DNA of 64,000 nt from Coriaria nepalensis (lineage: Eukaryota > Streptophyta > Magnoliopsida > Cucurbitales > Coriariaceae). The notes beneath the pieces were generated by a model. The model was not told the DNA's origin. It saw nothing but the letters and a program-made list of their open reading frames with translations, and made no database searches. The translations under genes and the position numbers were made by a program. The stretch's first letter is position 1; each line of letters starts with the position of its first letter. Positions 24,414 to 39,800 of this stretch are shown here, in pieces. The DNA is taken from assembly GCA_027186245.1 (NCBI GenBank), contig CP114481.1, positions 25,823,501-25,887,500 on the forward strand, in the 5' to 3' direction.

Positions 24414-27240
24414 GTCTTAAATGCAAAAATATAATTGGTTCGAAGTGCTTTCAAACAATTTAATGAAATGAAAAGACTGAATGATACACTTTTTAGGGCT
24501 AAAATAATGCATTGTTGTCGTCAATAAATTAATTGCAAGTTATGTAAGAAAATCATGTTTGAAAGGCGAAAATAGAATTCGTTCAACTTAATTTAGAATG
24601 ATTTAATGACTGGATGAGACTCAATGACATGACTTTAAGGCTAAACAAATGCATTGTTGCCTTCAATAGATTAACTGCAAGTTATGCACGAAAGTCATAT
24701 TTAAAGGCCGAATTTCGTTCGAAGCGATTTAGAATGATTTAATGACTAAAAGAGACGCAATAATATGAATTTTAGGCTAAAAAAATGCATAGTTGCCTTT
24801 AATAGATCAATTACAAGTTATGCATGAAAGTCGTGTCTTAAATACAAAAATAGAATTGGTTCGAAGTACTTTCAAACAATTTAATGAAATGGAAAGACTG
24901 AATGATATACTTTTTAAGGCTAAAATAATGCATTGTTGTCGTCAATAAATTAATTGCAAGTTATGTAAGAAAATCATGTTTGAAAGGCGAAAATAGAATT
25001 CGTTCAACTTAATTTAGAATGATTTAATTACTGGATGAGACTCAATGACAAGACTTTAAGGCTAAACAAATGCATTGTTGCCTTCAATAGATTAACTGCA
25101 AGTTATGCACGAAAGTCATGTTTAAAGGCCGAATTTCGTTCGAAGCGATTTAGAATGATTTAATGACTAAAAGAGACGCAATAATATGACTTTAAGGCTA
25201 AAAAAATGCATAGTTGCCTTCAATAGATCAATTACAAGTTATGCATGAAAGTCGTGTCTTAAATACGAAAATAGAATTGGTTCGAAGTACTTTCAAACAA
25301 TTTAATGAAATGAAAAGACTGAATGATATACTTTTTAAGGCTAAAATAATGCATTGTTGTCGTCAATAAATTAATTGCAAGTTATGTTAGAGAATCATGT
25401 TTGAAAGGCGAAAATAGAATTCGTTCAACTTAATTTAGAATGATTTAATGACTCGATGAGACTCAATGACAAGACTTTAAGGCTAAACAAATGTATTGTT
25501 GCCTTCAATAGATTAACTGCAAGTTATGCACGAAAGTCATATTTAAAGGCCGAATTTCGTTCGAAGCGATTTAGAATGATTTAATGACTAAAAGAGACGG
25601 AATAACATGAATATTAGGGTAAAAAAATGCATAGTTGCCTTCAATAGATCAATTACAAGTTATTTATGAAAGTCGTGTCTTAAATGCAAAAATATAATTG
25701 GTTCGAAGTGCTTTCAAACAATTTAATAAAACGAAAAGACTGAATGATATACTTTTTAGGGCTAAAATAATGCATTGTTGTCGTCAATAAATTAACTGCA
25801 AGTTATGTAAGAAAATCAAGTTTGAAAGGCGAAAATAGAATTCGTTCAACTTAATTTAGAATGATTTAATGACTGGATGAGACTCAATGACATGACTTTA
25901 AGGCTAAACAAATGCATTGTTGCCTTCAATAGATTAACTGCAAGTTATGCACGAAAGTCATATTTAAAGGCCGAATTTCGTTCGAAGCGATTTAGAATGA
26001 TTTAATGACTAAAAGAGACGCAATAATATGAATTTTAGGCTAAAAAAATGCATAGTTGCCTTCAATAGATCAATTACAAGTTATGCATGAAAGTCGTGTC
26101 TTAAATACGAAAATAGAATTGGTTCGAAGTACTTTCAAACAATTTAATGAAATGAAAAGACTGAATGATAAACTTTTTAAGGCTAAAATAATGCATTGTT
26201 GTCGTCAATAAATTAATTGCAAGTTATGTAAGAAAATCATGTTTGAAAGGGGAAAATAGAATTCGTTCAACTTAATTTAGAATGATTTAATGACTGGATG
26301 AGACTCAATGACAAGACTTTAAGGCTAAACAAATGCATTGTTGCCTTCAATAGATTAACTGCAACTTATGCACGAAAGTCATGTTTAAAGGCCGAATTTC
26401 ATTCGAAGCGATTTAGAATGATTTAATGACTAAAAGAGACGCAATAATATGACTTTAAGGCTAAAAAAATGCATAGTTGCCTTCAATAGATCAATTACAA
26501 GTTATTCATGAAAGTCGTGTCATAAATGCAAAAATATAATTGGTTCGAAGTGCTTTCAAACAATTTAATGAAATGAAAAGACTGAATGATATACTTTTTA
26601 GGGCTAAAATAATGCATTGTTGTCGTCAATAAATTAATTGCAAGTTATGTAAGAAAATCATGTTTGAAAGGCGAAAATAGAATTCGTTCAACTTAATTTA
26701 GAATGATTTAATGACTCGATGAGACTCAATGACAAGACTTTAAGGCTAAACAAATGCATTGTTGCCTTCAATAGATTAACTGCAAGTTATGCACGAAAGT
26801 CATGTTTAAAGGCCGAATTTCGTTCGAAGCGATTTAGAGTGATTTAATGACTAAAAGAGACGCAATAATATGACTTTAAGGCTAAAAAAATGCAGAGTTG
26901 CCTTCAATAGATCAATTACAAGTTATGCATGAAAGTCGTGTCTTAAATACAAAAATAGAATTGCTTCGAAGTACTTTCAAACAATTTAATGAAATGAAAA
27001 GACTGAATGATATACTTTTTAAGGCTAAAATAATGGATTGTTGTCGTCAATAAATTAATTGCAAGTTATGTAAGAAAATCATGTTTGAAAGGCGAAAATA
27101 GAATTCGTTCAACTTAATTTAGAATGATTTAATGACTCGATGAGACTCAATGACAAGACTTTAAGGCTAAACAAATGCATTGTTGCCTTCAATAGATTAA
27201 CTGCAAGTTATGCACGAAAGTCATGTTTAAAGGCCGAATT
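24414..27240. repeat. Mosaic of 421-bp units without a clear larger period
   Basis: About seven units start at 24414, 24835, 25256, 25677, 26098, 26519 and 26940. They mix variants typical of several blocks: AATTACTGG at 25026, TTAGAGAATC at 25389 and GCAACTTATGC near 26361. GCAGAGTTGCC near 24366 and 26892 and TTTTTAGGGCTAAA near 24490, 25755 and 26600 suggest older multi-unit exchanges. No gene or insertion is present. Confidence 0.75.
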
Positions 27241-28621
27241 TCGTTCGAAGCGATTTAGAATGATTTAATGACTAAAAAAGAAGGAATAACATGAATTTTA
27301 GGGTAAAAAATGCATAGTTGCCTTCAATAGATCAATTACAAGTTATTTATGAAAGTCGTGTCTTAAATGCAAAAATATAATTGGTTCGAAGTGCTTTCCA
27401 ACAATTTAATGAAATGAAAAGACTGAATGTTATACTTTTTAAGGCTAAAATAATGCATTGTTGTCGTCAATAAATTAATTGCAAGTTACGTAAGAAAATC
27501 ATGTTTGAAAGGCGAAAATAGAATTCGTTCAACTTAATTTAGAATGATTTAATGACTCGATGAGACTCAATGACAAGACTTTAAGGCTAAACAAATGCAT
27601 TGTTGCCTTCAATAGATTAACTCCAAGTTATGCACGAAAGTCATGTTTAAAGGCCGAATTTCGTTCGAAGCGATTTAGAATGATTTAATGACTAAAAGAG
27701 ACGCAATAATATGAATTTTAGGCTAAAAAAATGCATAGTTGCCTTCAATAGATCAATTACAAATTATGCATGAAAGTCGTGTCTTAAATGCAAAAATAGA
27801 ATTGGTTCGAAGTGCTTTCAAACAATTTAATGAAATGAAAAAACTGAATGTTATACTTTTTAAGGCTAAAATAATGCATTGTTGTCGTCAATAAATTAAT
27901 TGCAGGTTATGTAAGAAAATCATGTTTGAAAGGCGAAAATAGAATTCGTTCAACTTAATTTAGAATGATTTAATGACTCGATGAGACTCAATGACAAGAC
28001 TTTAAGGCTAAACAAATGCATTGTTGCCTTCAATAGATTAACTGCAAGTTATGCACGAAAGTCATGTTTAAAGGCCGAATTTCGTTCGAAGCGATTTAGA
28101 ATGATTTAATGACTAAAAAAGAAGGAATAACATGAATTTTAGGGTAAAAAATGCATAGTTGCCTTCAATAGATCAATTACAAGTTATTTATGAAAGTCGT
28201 GTCTTAAATGCAAAAATATAATTGGTTCGAAGTGCTTTCCAACAATTTAATGAAATGAAAAGACTGAATGTTATACTTTTTAAGGCTAAAATAATGCATT
28301 GTTTTCGTCAATAAATTAATTGCAAGTTATGTAAGAAAATCATGTTTGAAAGGCGAAAATAGAATTCGTTCAACTTAATTTAGAATGATTTAATGACTCG
28401 ATGAGACTCAATGACAAGACTTTAAGGCTAAACAAATGCATTGTTGCCTTCAATAGATTAACTCCAAGTTATGCACGAAAGTCATGTTTAAAGGCCGAAT
28501 TTCGTTCGAAGCGATTTAGAATGATTTAATGACTAAAAGAGACGCAATAATATGAATTTTAGGCTAAAAAAATGCATAGTTGCCTTCAATAGATCAATTA
28601 CAAATTATGCATGAAAGTCGT
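27241..28621. repeat. 2-unit duplication (841 bp)
   Basis: AAGGAATAACATG preceded by a run of A lies at 27281 and 28122, 841 bp apart. GCTTTCCAACAATTT follows in both copies (near 27397 and 28238), and ACTCCAAGTTATG recurs near 27621 and 28462. The two copies differ at a few sites, for example TTGCAAGTTACG near 27481 against TTGCAAGTTATG, and GTTTTCGTC near 28302. Units here are 420-421 bp because of a 1-bp loss in GGGTAAAAAATG. Confidence 0.83.
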
Positions 28622-31600
28622 GTCTTAAATACAAAAATAGAATTGGTTCGAAGTACTTTCAAACAATTTAATGAAATGAAAAGACCGAATGATGTACTTT
28701 TTAAGGCTAAAAATAATGCATTGTTGTCGTCATTAAATTAATTGCATGTTATGTAAGAAAATCATGTTTGAAGGGCGAAAATAGAATTCGTTCAACTTAA
28801 TTTAGAATGATTTAATGACTCGATGAGACTCAATGACAAGACTTTAAGGCTAAACAAATGCATTGTTGCCTTCAATAGATTAACTGCAAGTTATGCACGA
28901 AAGTCATGTTTAAAGGCCGAATTTTGTTCGAAGCGATTTAGAATGATTTAATGACTAAAAGAGTCGCAATAATATGACTTTAAGGCTAAAAAAATGCATA
29001 GTTGCCTTCAATAGATCAATTACAAGTTATGCATGAAAGTCGTGTCTTAAATGCAAAAATAGAATTGGTTCGAAGTGCTTTGAAACAATTTAACGAATTG
29101 AAAAGGCTGAATGATATACTTTTTAAGGCTAAAATAATGCATTGTTGTCGTCAATAAATTAATTGCAAGTTATGTAAGAGAATCATGTTTGAAAGGCGAA
29201 AATAGAATTCGTTCAACTTAATTTAGAATGATTTAATGACTCGATGAGACTCAATGACAAGACTTTAAGGCTAAACAAATGCATTGTTGCCTTCAATAGA
29301 TTAACTGCAAGTTATGCATGAAAGTCATGTTTAAAGGCCGAATTTCATTCGAAGCGATTTAGAATGATTTAATGACTAAAAGAGACGCAATAACATGAAT
29401 TTTAGGCTAAAAAAATGCATAGTTGCCTTCAATAGATCAATTACAAGTTATTTATGAAAGTCGTGTCTTAAATGCAAAAATATAATTGGTTCGAAGTGCT
29501 TTGAAACAATTTAATTAAATGAAAAGACTGAATGATATACTTTTTAAGGCTAAAATAATGCATTGTTGTCGTCAATAAATTAATTGCATGTTATGTAAGA
29601 AAATCATGTTTGAAGGGCGAAAATAAAATTCATTCGAATTAATTTAGTATGATTTATTGACTAGAAGAGACTCAGTGACATGACTTTAAGGCTAAACAAA
29701 TGCATTGTTGCCTTCAATAGATTAACTGCAAGTTATGCACGAAAGTCATGTTTAAAGGCCGACTTTCGTTCGAAGCGATTTAGAATGATTTAATGACTAA
29801 AAGTGACGCAATAATATGAATTTTAGGCTAAAAAAATGCATAGTTGCCATCAATAGATAAATTTCAATTTATTCACGAAAGTCGTGTCTTAAAGGCAAAA
29901 ATATAATTGGTTCGAAGTGCTTTGAAACAATTTAATGAAATGAAAAGACTGAATGATATACTTTTTAAGGCTAAAATAATGCATTGTTGTCGTCAATAAA
30001 TTAATTGCAAGTTATGTAAGAAAATCATGTTTGAAGGGCGAAAATAAAATTCGTTCGAATTAATTTAGTATAATTTATTGACTGGAAGAGACTCAATGAC
30101 AAGACTTTAAGGCTAAACAAATGCATTGTTGCCTTCAATAGATTAACTACAAGTTATGCACGAAAGTCATTTTTAATGGCCGAATATCGTTCGAAGTAAT
30201 TTAGAATGATTTAATGACTAAAAGAGGCGCAATAATATGACTTTCAGGCTAAAAAAATGCATAGTTGCCTTTAATAGATCAATTACAAGTTATGCATGAA
30301 AGCCCTGTCTTAAATGCAAAAATAGAATTGGTTCGAAGTGTTTTCAAACAATTTAATGAAATGAAAAGACTCAATGATATACTTTTTAAGGCTAAAATAA
30401 TGCATTGTTGTCGTCAATAAATTAATTGCATGTTATGTAAGAAAATCATGTTTGAAGGGTGAAAATAGAATTCGTTCAACTTAATTTAGAATGATTTAAT
30501 GACTGGATGAGACACAATGACATGACTTTAAGGCTAAATAAATGCATTGTTGCCTTCAATAGATTAACTGCAAGTTATGCACGAAAGTCATGTTGAAAGG
30601 CCGAATTTCGTTCGAAGCGATTTAGAATGATTTAATGACTAAAAGACACGCAATAATATGAATTTTAGGCTAAAAAAATGCATTGTTGCCTTCAATAGAT
30701 CAATTACAAGTTATTCATGAAAGTCGTGTCTTAAATGCAAAAATATAATTGGTTCGAATTGCTTTGAAACAATTTAATGAAATGAAAAGACTGAATGATG
30801 TACTTTTTAAGGTTAAAAACAATGCATTGTTGTCGTCATTAAATTAATTGCATGTTATGTAAGAAAATCATGTTTGAAGGGTGAAAATAGAATTCGTTCA
30901 ACTTAATTTAGAATGATTTAATGACAGGATGAGACACAATGACATGACTTTAAGGCTAAACAAATGCATTGTTGCCTTCAATAGATTAACTGCAAGTTAT
31001 GCATGAAAGTCATATTTAAAGGCTGAATTTCGTTCGAAGCGATTTAGAATGATTTAATGACTAAAAGAGACGCAATAACATGAATTTTAGGCTAAAAAAA
31101 ACGCATAGTTGCCTTCAATAGATCAATTACAAGTTATGCTTGAAAGTCGTGTCTTAAATGCAAAAATAGAATTGGTTCGAAGTGCTTTCAAACAATTTAA
31201 TGAAATGAAAAGACGGAATGATATAGTTTTTAAGGCTAAAATAATGCATTGTTGTCGTCAATAAATTAATTGCAAGTTATGTAATAAAATTTTGTTTGAA
31301 AGGCGAAAATAGAATTCGTTCAACTTAATTTAGAATGATTTAATGACTGGATGAGACTCAATGACATGACTTTAAGGCTAAACAAATGCATTGTTGCCTT
31401 CAATAGATTAACTGCAAGTTATGCATGAAAGTCATATTTAAAGGCTGAATTTCGTTCGAAGCGATTTAGAATGATTTAAAGACTAAAAGAGATGCAATAA
31501 CATGAATTTTAGGCTAAAAAAAACGCATAGTTGCCTTCAATAGATCAATTACAAGTTATTTATGAAAGCCCTGTCTTAAATGCAAAAATAGAATTGGTTC

Positions 31601-33870
31601 GAAGTGTTTTCAAACAATTTAATGAAATGAAAAGACTCAATGATATACTTTTTAAGGCTAAAATAATGCATTGTTGTCGTCAATAAATTAATTGCATGTT
31701 ATGTAAGAAAATCATGTTTGAAGGGTGAAAATAGAATTCGTTCAACTTAATTTAGAATGATTTAATGACTGGATGAGACACAATGACATGACTTTAAGGC
31801 TAAATAAATGCATTGTTGCCTTCAATAGATTAACTGCAAGTTATGCACGAAAGTCATGTTGAAAGGCCGAATTTCGTTCGAAGCGATTTAGAATGATTTA
31901 ATGACTAAAAGACACGCAATAATATGAATTTTAGGCTAAAAAAATGCATAGTTGCCTTCAATAGATCAATTACAAGTTATGCTTGAAAGATGTGTCTTAA
32001 ATGCAAAAATAGAATTGGTTCGAAGTGCTTTCAAACAATTGAATGAAATGAAAAGACTGAATGATATACTTTTTAAGGCTAAAATAATGCATTGTTGTCG
32101 TCAATAAATTAATTGCATGTCATGTAAGAAAATCATGTTTGAAGGGCGAAAATAGAATTCGTTCAACTTAATTTAGAATGATTTAATGACTAGATGAGAC
32201 TCAATGACATGACTTTAAGGCTAAACAAATGCATTGATGCCTTCAATAGATTAACTGCAAGGTATGCATGAAAGTCATGTTTAAAGGCCGACTTTCATTC
32301 GAAGTGATTTAGAATGATTTAATGACTAAAAGAGGCGCAATAATATGACTCTAAGGCTAAAAAAGCGCATAGTCGCCTTCAATAGATCAATTACAAGTTA
32401 TGCTTGAAAGTCGTGTCTTAAATGCAAAAATAGAATTGGTTCGAAGTGCTTTGAAACAATTTAATGGAATGAAAAGACTGAATGATATACTTTTTAAGGC
32501 TAAAATAATGCATTGTTGTCGTCAATAAATTAATTGTAAGTTATGTAATAAAATTTTGTTTGAAAGGCGAAAATAGAATTCGTTCAACTTAATTTAGAAT
32601 GATTTAATGACTGGATGAGACTCAATGACAAGACTTTAAGGCTAAACAAATGCATTGTTGCCTTCAATAGATTAACTGCAAGTTATGCACGGAAGTCATG
32701 TTTAAAGGCCGAATTTCGTTCGGAGCGATTTAGAATGATTTAATGACTAAAAGAGACGCAATAATATGAATTTTAGGCTAAAAAAATGCATTGTTGCCTT
32801 CAATAGATCAATTACAAGTTATTCATGAAAGTCGTGTCTTAAATGCAAAAATATAATTGGTTCGAATTGCTTTGAAACAATTTAATGAAATGAAAAGACT
32901 GAATGATGTACTTTTTAAGGTTAAAAACAATGCATTGTTGTCGTCATTAAATTAATTGCATGTTATGTAAGAAAATCATGTTTGAAGGGTGAAAATAGAA
33001 TTCGTTCAACTTAATTTAGAATGATTTAATGACAGGATGAGACACAATGACATGACTTTAAGGCTAAACAAATGCATTGTTGCCTTCAATAGATTAACTG
33101 CAAGTTATGCATGAAAGTCATATTTAAAGGCTGAATTTCGTTCGAAGCGATTTAGAATGATTTAATGACTAAAAGAGACGCAATAACATGAATTTTAGGC
33201 TAAAAAAAACGCATAGTTGCCTTCAATAGATCAATTACAAGTTATGCTTGAAAGTCGTGTCTTAAATGCAAAAATAGAATTGGTTCGAAGTGCTTTCAAA
33301 CAATTTAATGAAATGAAAAGACGGAATGATATAGTTTTTAAGGCTAAAATAATGCATTGTTGTCGTCAATAAATTAATTGCAAGTTATGTAATAAAATTT
33401 TGTTTGAAAGGCGAAAATAGAATTCGTTCAACTTAATTTAGAATGATTTAATGACTGGATGAGACTCAATGACATGACTTTAAGGCTAAACAAATGCATT
33501 GTTGCCTTCAATAGATTAACTGCAAGTTATGCATGAAAGTCATATTTAAAGGCTGAATTTCGTTCGAAGCGATTTAGAATGATTTAATGACTAAAAGAGA
33601 TGCAATAACATGAATTTTAGGCTAAAAAAAACGCATAGTTGCCTTCAATAGATCAATTACAAGTTATGCTTGAAAGTCGTGTCTTAAATGCAAAAATAGA
33701 ATTGGTTCGAAGTGCTTTCAAACAATTTAATGAAATGAAAAGACTGAATGATATACTTTTTAAGGCTAAAATAATGCATTTTTGTCGTCATTAAATTAAT
33801 TGCATGTTATGTAAGAAAATCATGTTTGAAAGGCGAAAATAGAATTCGTTCAACTTAATTTAGAACGATT
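28622..33870. repeat. Diverged central zone with a 5-unit duplication (2108 bp)
   Basis: Starts of units run 28622, 29043, 29464, about 29886, 30307, 30728, 31151, 31573, 31994, 32415, 32836, 33259 and 33681, so several are 422-423 bp. Two B2 monomers lie here (29608, 30029). GGTTAAAAAC at 30811 recurs at 32919 (2108 bp), and the two C monomers with eight A before CGCAT (31080s, 31510s) recur near 33190 and 33620. A smaller 3-unit relation (CCCTGTCTTAAATG at 30303 and 31569, 1266 bp) is nested inside. Many private substitutions mark this as older satellite. Confidence 0.82.
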
Positions 33871-36800
33871 TAATGACTGGATGAGACTCAATGACATGAC
33901 TTTAAGGCTAAACAAATGCATTGTTGCCTTCAATAGATTAACTGCAAGGTATCCATAAAAGTCATGTTTAAAGGCCGACTTTCGTTCGAAGCGATTTAGA
34001 ATGATTTAATGACTAAAAGAGACACAATAACATCAATTTTAGGCTAAAAAAAATGCATAGTTGCCTTCAATAGATCAATTACAAGTTATGCTTGAAAGTC
34101 GTGTCTTAAATGCAAAAATAGAATTGGTTCGAAGTGCTTTCAAAGAATTTAATGAAATGAAAAGACGTAATGATATAGTTTTTGAGGCTAAAATAATGCA
34201 TTGTTGTCGTCAATAAATTAATTGCAAGTTATGTAAGAAAATCATGTTTGAAAGGCAAAAATAGAATTCGTTCAACTTAATTTAGAATGATTTAATGACT
34301 GGATGAGACTCAATGACAAGACTTTAAGGCTAAACAAATGCATTGTCGCCTTCAATAGATTAACTGCAAGTTATGCACGAAAGTCATGTTTAAAGGCCGA
34401 CTTTCGTTCGAAGCGATTTAGAATGATTTAATGACTAAAAGAGGCGCAATAATATGACTTTATGGCTAAAAAAATGCATAGTTGCCTTCAATAGATCAAT
34501 TACAAGTTATGCTTCAAAGTCGTGTCTTAAAGGCAAAAATAGAATTGGTTCGATGTGCTTTCAAACAATTTAATGGAATGAAAAGACTGAATGATATACA
34601 TTTTAAGGCTAAAATAATGCATTGTTGTCGTCAATAAATTAATTGCAAGTTATGTAATAAAATATTGTTTGAATGGCGAAAATAGAATTCGTTCAACTTA
34701 ATTTAGAATGATTTAATGACTGGATGAGACTCAATGACAAGACTTTAAGGCTAAACAAATGCATTGTTGCATTCAATATATTAACTGCAAGTTATGCACG
34801 AAAGTCATGTTTAAAGGCCGAATTTCGTTCGAAGCGATTTAGAATGATTTAATGACTAAAAGAGATGCAATAATATGAATTTTAGGCTAAAAAAATGCAT
34901 AGTTGCCTTTAATAGATCAATTACAAGTTATTCATGAAAGTCGTGTCTTAAATGCAAAAATATAATTGGTTCGAAGTGCTTTGAAACAATTTAATGAAAT
35001 GAAAAGACTGAATGATATACTTTTTAAGGCTAAAATAATGCATTGTTGTCGTCAATAAATTAATTGCATGTTATGTAAGAAAATCATGTTTGAAGGGCGA
35101 AAATAGAATTCGTTCAACTTAATTTAGAATGATTTAATGACTGGATGAGACTCAATGACATGACTTTAAGGCTAAACAAATGCATTGTTGCCTTCAATAG
35201 ATTAACTGCAAGTTATGCACGAAAGTCATATTTAAAGGCCGAATTTCGTTCGAAGCGATTTAGAATGATTTAATGACTAAGAGAGACGCAATAACATGAA
35301 TTTTAGGTTAAAAAAATGCATAGTTTCCTTCAATAGATCAATTACAAGTTATTTGTGAAAGTCGTGTCTTAAATGAGAAAATATAATTGGTTCGAAGTGC
35401 TTTCCAACAATTTAATGAACTGAAAAGACTGAATGATATACTTTTTAAGGCTAAAATAATGCATTGTTGTCGTCAATAAATTAATTGCAAGTAATGTAAG
35501 AAAATCATGTTTGAAATGCGAAAATAGAATTCGTTCAACTTAATTTAGAATGATTTAATGACTGGATGAGACTCAATGACAAGACTTTATGGCTAAACAA
35601 ATGCATTCTTGCCTTCAATAGATTAACTGCAGGTTATGCACGAAAGTCATATTTAAAGGCCGAATTTCGTTCGAAGCGATTTAGAATGATTTAATGACTA
35701 AAAGAGACGCAATAATATGAATTTTAGGTTAAAAAAATGCATAGTTGCCTTCAATAGATCAATTACAAGTTATTTGTGAAAGTCGTGTCTTAAATGAAAA
35801 AATATAATTAGTTCGAAGTGCTTTCAAACAATTTAATGAAATGAAAAGACTGAATGATATACTTTTTAAGGCTAAAATAATGCATTGTTATCATCAATAA
35901 ATTAATTGCAAGTTATGTTAGAAAATCATGTTTGAAATGCGAAAATAGAATTCGTTCAACTTAATTTAGAATGATTTAATGACTGGATGAGACTCAATGA
36001 CAAGACTTTATGGCTAAACAAATGCATTCTTGCCTTCAATAGATTAACTGCAAGTTTTGCACGAAAGTCATGTTTAAAGGCCGAATTTCGTTCGAAGCGA
36101 TTTAGAATGATTTAATGACTAAAAGAGACGCAATAATATGAATTTAGGCTAAAAAAATGCATAGTTGCCTTCAATAGATCAATTACAAGTTATTCATGAA
36201 AGTCGTGTCTTAAATGCAAAAATATAATTGGTTCGAAGTGCTTTGAAACAATTTAATGAAATGAAAAGACTGAATGATATACTTTTTAAGGCTAAAATAA
36301 TGCATTGTTGTCGTCATTAAATTAATTGCATGTTATGTAAGAAAATCATGTTTGAAGGGCGAAAATAGAATTCGTTCAACTTAATTTAGAATGATTTAAT
36401 GACTGGATGAGACTCAATGACATGACTTTAAGGCTAAACAAATGCATTGTTGCCTTCAATAGATTAACTGCAAGGTATCCATAAAAGTCATGTTTAAAGG
36501 CCGACTTTCGTTCGAAGCGATTTAGAATGATTTAATGACTAAAAGAGACACAATAACATCAATTTTAGGCTAAAAAAAATGCATAGTTGCCTTCAATAGA
36601 TCAATTACAAGTTATGCTTGAAAGTCGTGTCTTAAATGCAAAAATAGAATTGGTTCGAAGTGCTTTCAAAGAATTTAATGAAATGAAAAGACGTAATGAT
36701 ATAGTTTTTGAGGCTAAAATAATGCATTGTTGTCGTCAATAAATTAATTGCAAGTTATGTAAGAAAATCATGTTTGAAAGGCAAAAATAGAATTCGTTCA

Positions 36801-39800
36801 ACTTAATTTAGAATGATTTAATGACTGGATGAGACTCAATGACAAGACTTTAAGGCTAAACAAATGCATTGTTGCCTTCAATAGATTAACTGCAAGTTAT
36901 GCACGAAAGTCATGTTTAAAGGCCGACTTTCGTTCGAAGCGATTTAGAATGATTTAATGACTAAAAGAGGCGCAATAATATGACTTTATGGCTAAAAAAA
37001 TGCATAGTTGCCTTCAATAGATCAATTACAAGTTATGCTTCAAAGTCGTGTCTTAAAGGCAAAAATAGAATTGGTTCGATGTGCTTTCAAACAATTTAAT
37101 GGAATGAAAAGACTGAATGATATACATTTTAAGGCTAAAATAATGCATTGTTGTCGTCAATAAATTAATTGCAAGTTATGTAATAAAATATTGTTTGAAT
37201 GGCGAAAATAGAATTCGTTCAACTTAATTTAGAATGATTTAATGACTGGATGAGACTCAATGACAAGACTTTAAGGCTAAACAAATGCATTGTTGCATTC
37301 AATATATTAACTGCAAGTTATGCACGAAAGTCATGTTTAAAGGCCGAATTTCGTTCGAAGCGATTTAGAATGATTTAATGACTAAAAGAGATGCAATAAT
37401 ATGAATTTTAGGCTAAAAAAATGCATAGTTGCCTTTAATAGATCAATTACAAGTTATTCATGAAAGTCGTGTCTTAAATGCAAAAATATAATTGGTTCGA
37501 AGTGCTTTGAAACAATTTAATGAAATGAAAAGACTGAATGATATACTTTTTAAGGCTAAAATAATGCATTTTTGTCGTCAATAAATTAATTGCATGTTAT
37601 GTAAGAAAATCATGTTTGAAGGGCGAAAATAGAATTCGTTCAACTTAATTTAGAATGATTTAATGACTGGATGAGACTCAATGACATGACTTTAAGGCTA
37701 AACAAATGCATTGTTGCCTTCAATAGATTAACTGCAAGTTATGCACGAAAGTCATATTTAAAGGCCGAATTTCGTTCGAAGCGATTTAGAATGATTTAAT
37801 GACTAAGAGAGACGCAATAACATGAATTTTAGGTTAAAAAAATGCATAGTTTCCTTCAATAGATCAATTACAAGTTATTTATGAAAGTCGTGTCTTAAAT
37901 GAGAAAATATAATTGGTTCGAAGTGCTTTCCAACAATTTAATGAACTGAAAAGACTGAATGATATACTTTTTAAGGCTAAAATAATGCATTGTTGTCGTC
38001 AATAAATTAATTGCAAGTAATGTAAGAAAATCATGTTTGAAATGCGAAAATAGAATTCGTTCAACTTAATTTAGAATGATTTAATGACTGGATGAGACTC
38101 AATGACAAGACTTTATGGCTAAACAAATGCATTCTTGCCTTCAATAGATTAACTGCAGGTTATGCACGAAAGTCATATTTAAAGGCCGAATTTCGTTCGA
38201 AGCGATTTAGAATGATTTAATGACTAAAAGAGACGCAATAATATGAATTTTAGGTTAAAAAAATGCATAGTTGCCTTCAATAGATCAATTACAAGTTATT
38301 TGTGAAAGTCGTGTCTTAAATGAAAAAATATAATTAGTTCGAAGTGCTTTCAAACAATTTAATGAAATGAAAAGACTGAATGATATACTTTTTAAGGCTA
38401 AAATAATGCATTGTTATCATCAATAAATTAATTGCAAGTTATGTTAGAAAATCATGTTTGAAATGCGAAAATAGAATTCGTTCAACTTAATTTAGAATGA
38501 TTTAATGACTGGATGAGACTCAATGACAAGACTTTATGGCTAAACAAATGCATTCTTGCCTTCAATAGATTAACTGCAAGTTTTGCACGAAAGTCATGTT
38601 TAAAGGCCGAATTTCGTTCGAAGCGATTTAGAATGATTTAATGACTAAAAGAGACGCAATAATATGAATTTAGGCTAAAAAAATGCATAGTTGCCTTCAA
38701 TAGATCAATTACAAGTTATTCATGAAAGTCGTGTCTTAAATGCAAAAATATAATTGGTTCGAAGTGCTTTGAAACAATTTAATGAAATGAAAAGACTGAA
38801 TGATATACTTTTTAAGGCTAAAATAATGCATTGTTGTTGTCATTAAATTAATTGCATGTTATGTAAGAAAATCATGTTTGAAGGGCGAAAATAGAATTCG
38901 TTCAACTTAATTTAGAATGATTTAATGACTGGATGAGACTCAATGACATGACTTTAAGGCTAAACAAATGCATTGTTGCCTTCAATAGATTAACTGCAAG
39001 GTATCCATAAAAGTCATGTTTAAAGGCCGACTTTCGTTCGAAGCGATTTAGAATGATTTAATGACTAAAAGAGACACAATAACATCAATTTTAGGCTAAA
39101 AAAAATGCATAGTTGCCTTCAATAGATCAATTACAAGTTATGCTTGAAAGTCGTGTCTTAAATGCAAAAATAGAATTGGTTCGAAGTGCTTTCAAAGAAT
39201 TTAATGAAATGAAAAGACGTAATGATATAGTTTTTGAGGCTAAAATAATGCATTGTTGTCGTCAATAAATTAATTGCAAGTTATGTAAGAAAATCATGTT
39301 TGAAAGGCAAAAATAGAATTCGTTCAACTTAATTTAGAATGATTTAATGACTGGATGAGACTCAATGACAAGACTTTAAGGCTAAGCAAATGCATTGTTG
39401 CCTTCAATAGATTAACTGCAAGTTATGCACGAAAGTCATGTTTAAAGGCCGACTTTCGTTCGAAGCGATTTAGAATGATTTAATGACTAAAAGAGGCGCA
39501 ATAATATGACTTTATGGCTAAAAAAATGCATAGTTGCCTTCAATAGATCAATTACAAGTTATGCTTCAAAGTCGTGTCTTAAAGGCAAAAATAGAATTGG
39601 TTCGATGTGCTTTCAAACAATTTAATGGAATGAAAAGACTGAATGATATACATTTTAAGGCTAAAATAATGCATTGTTGTCGTCAATAAATTAATTGCAA
39701 GTTATGTAATAAAATATTGTTTGAATGGCGAAAATAGAATTCGTTCAACTTAATTTAGAATGATTTAATGACTGGATGAGACTCAATGACAAGACTTTAA

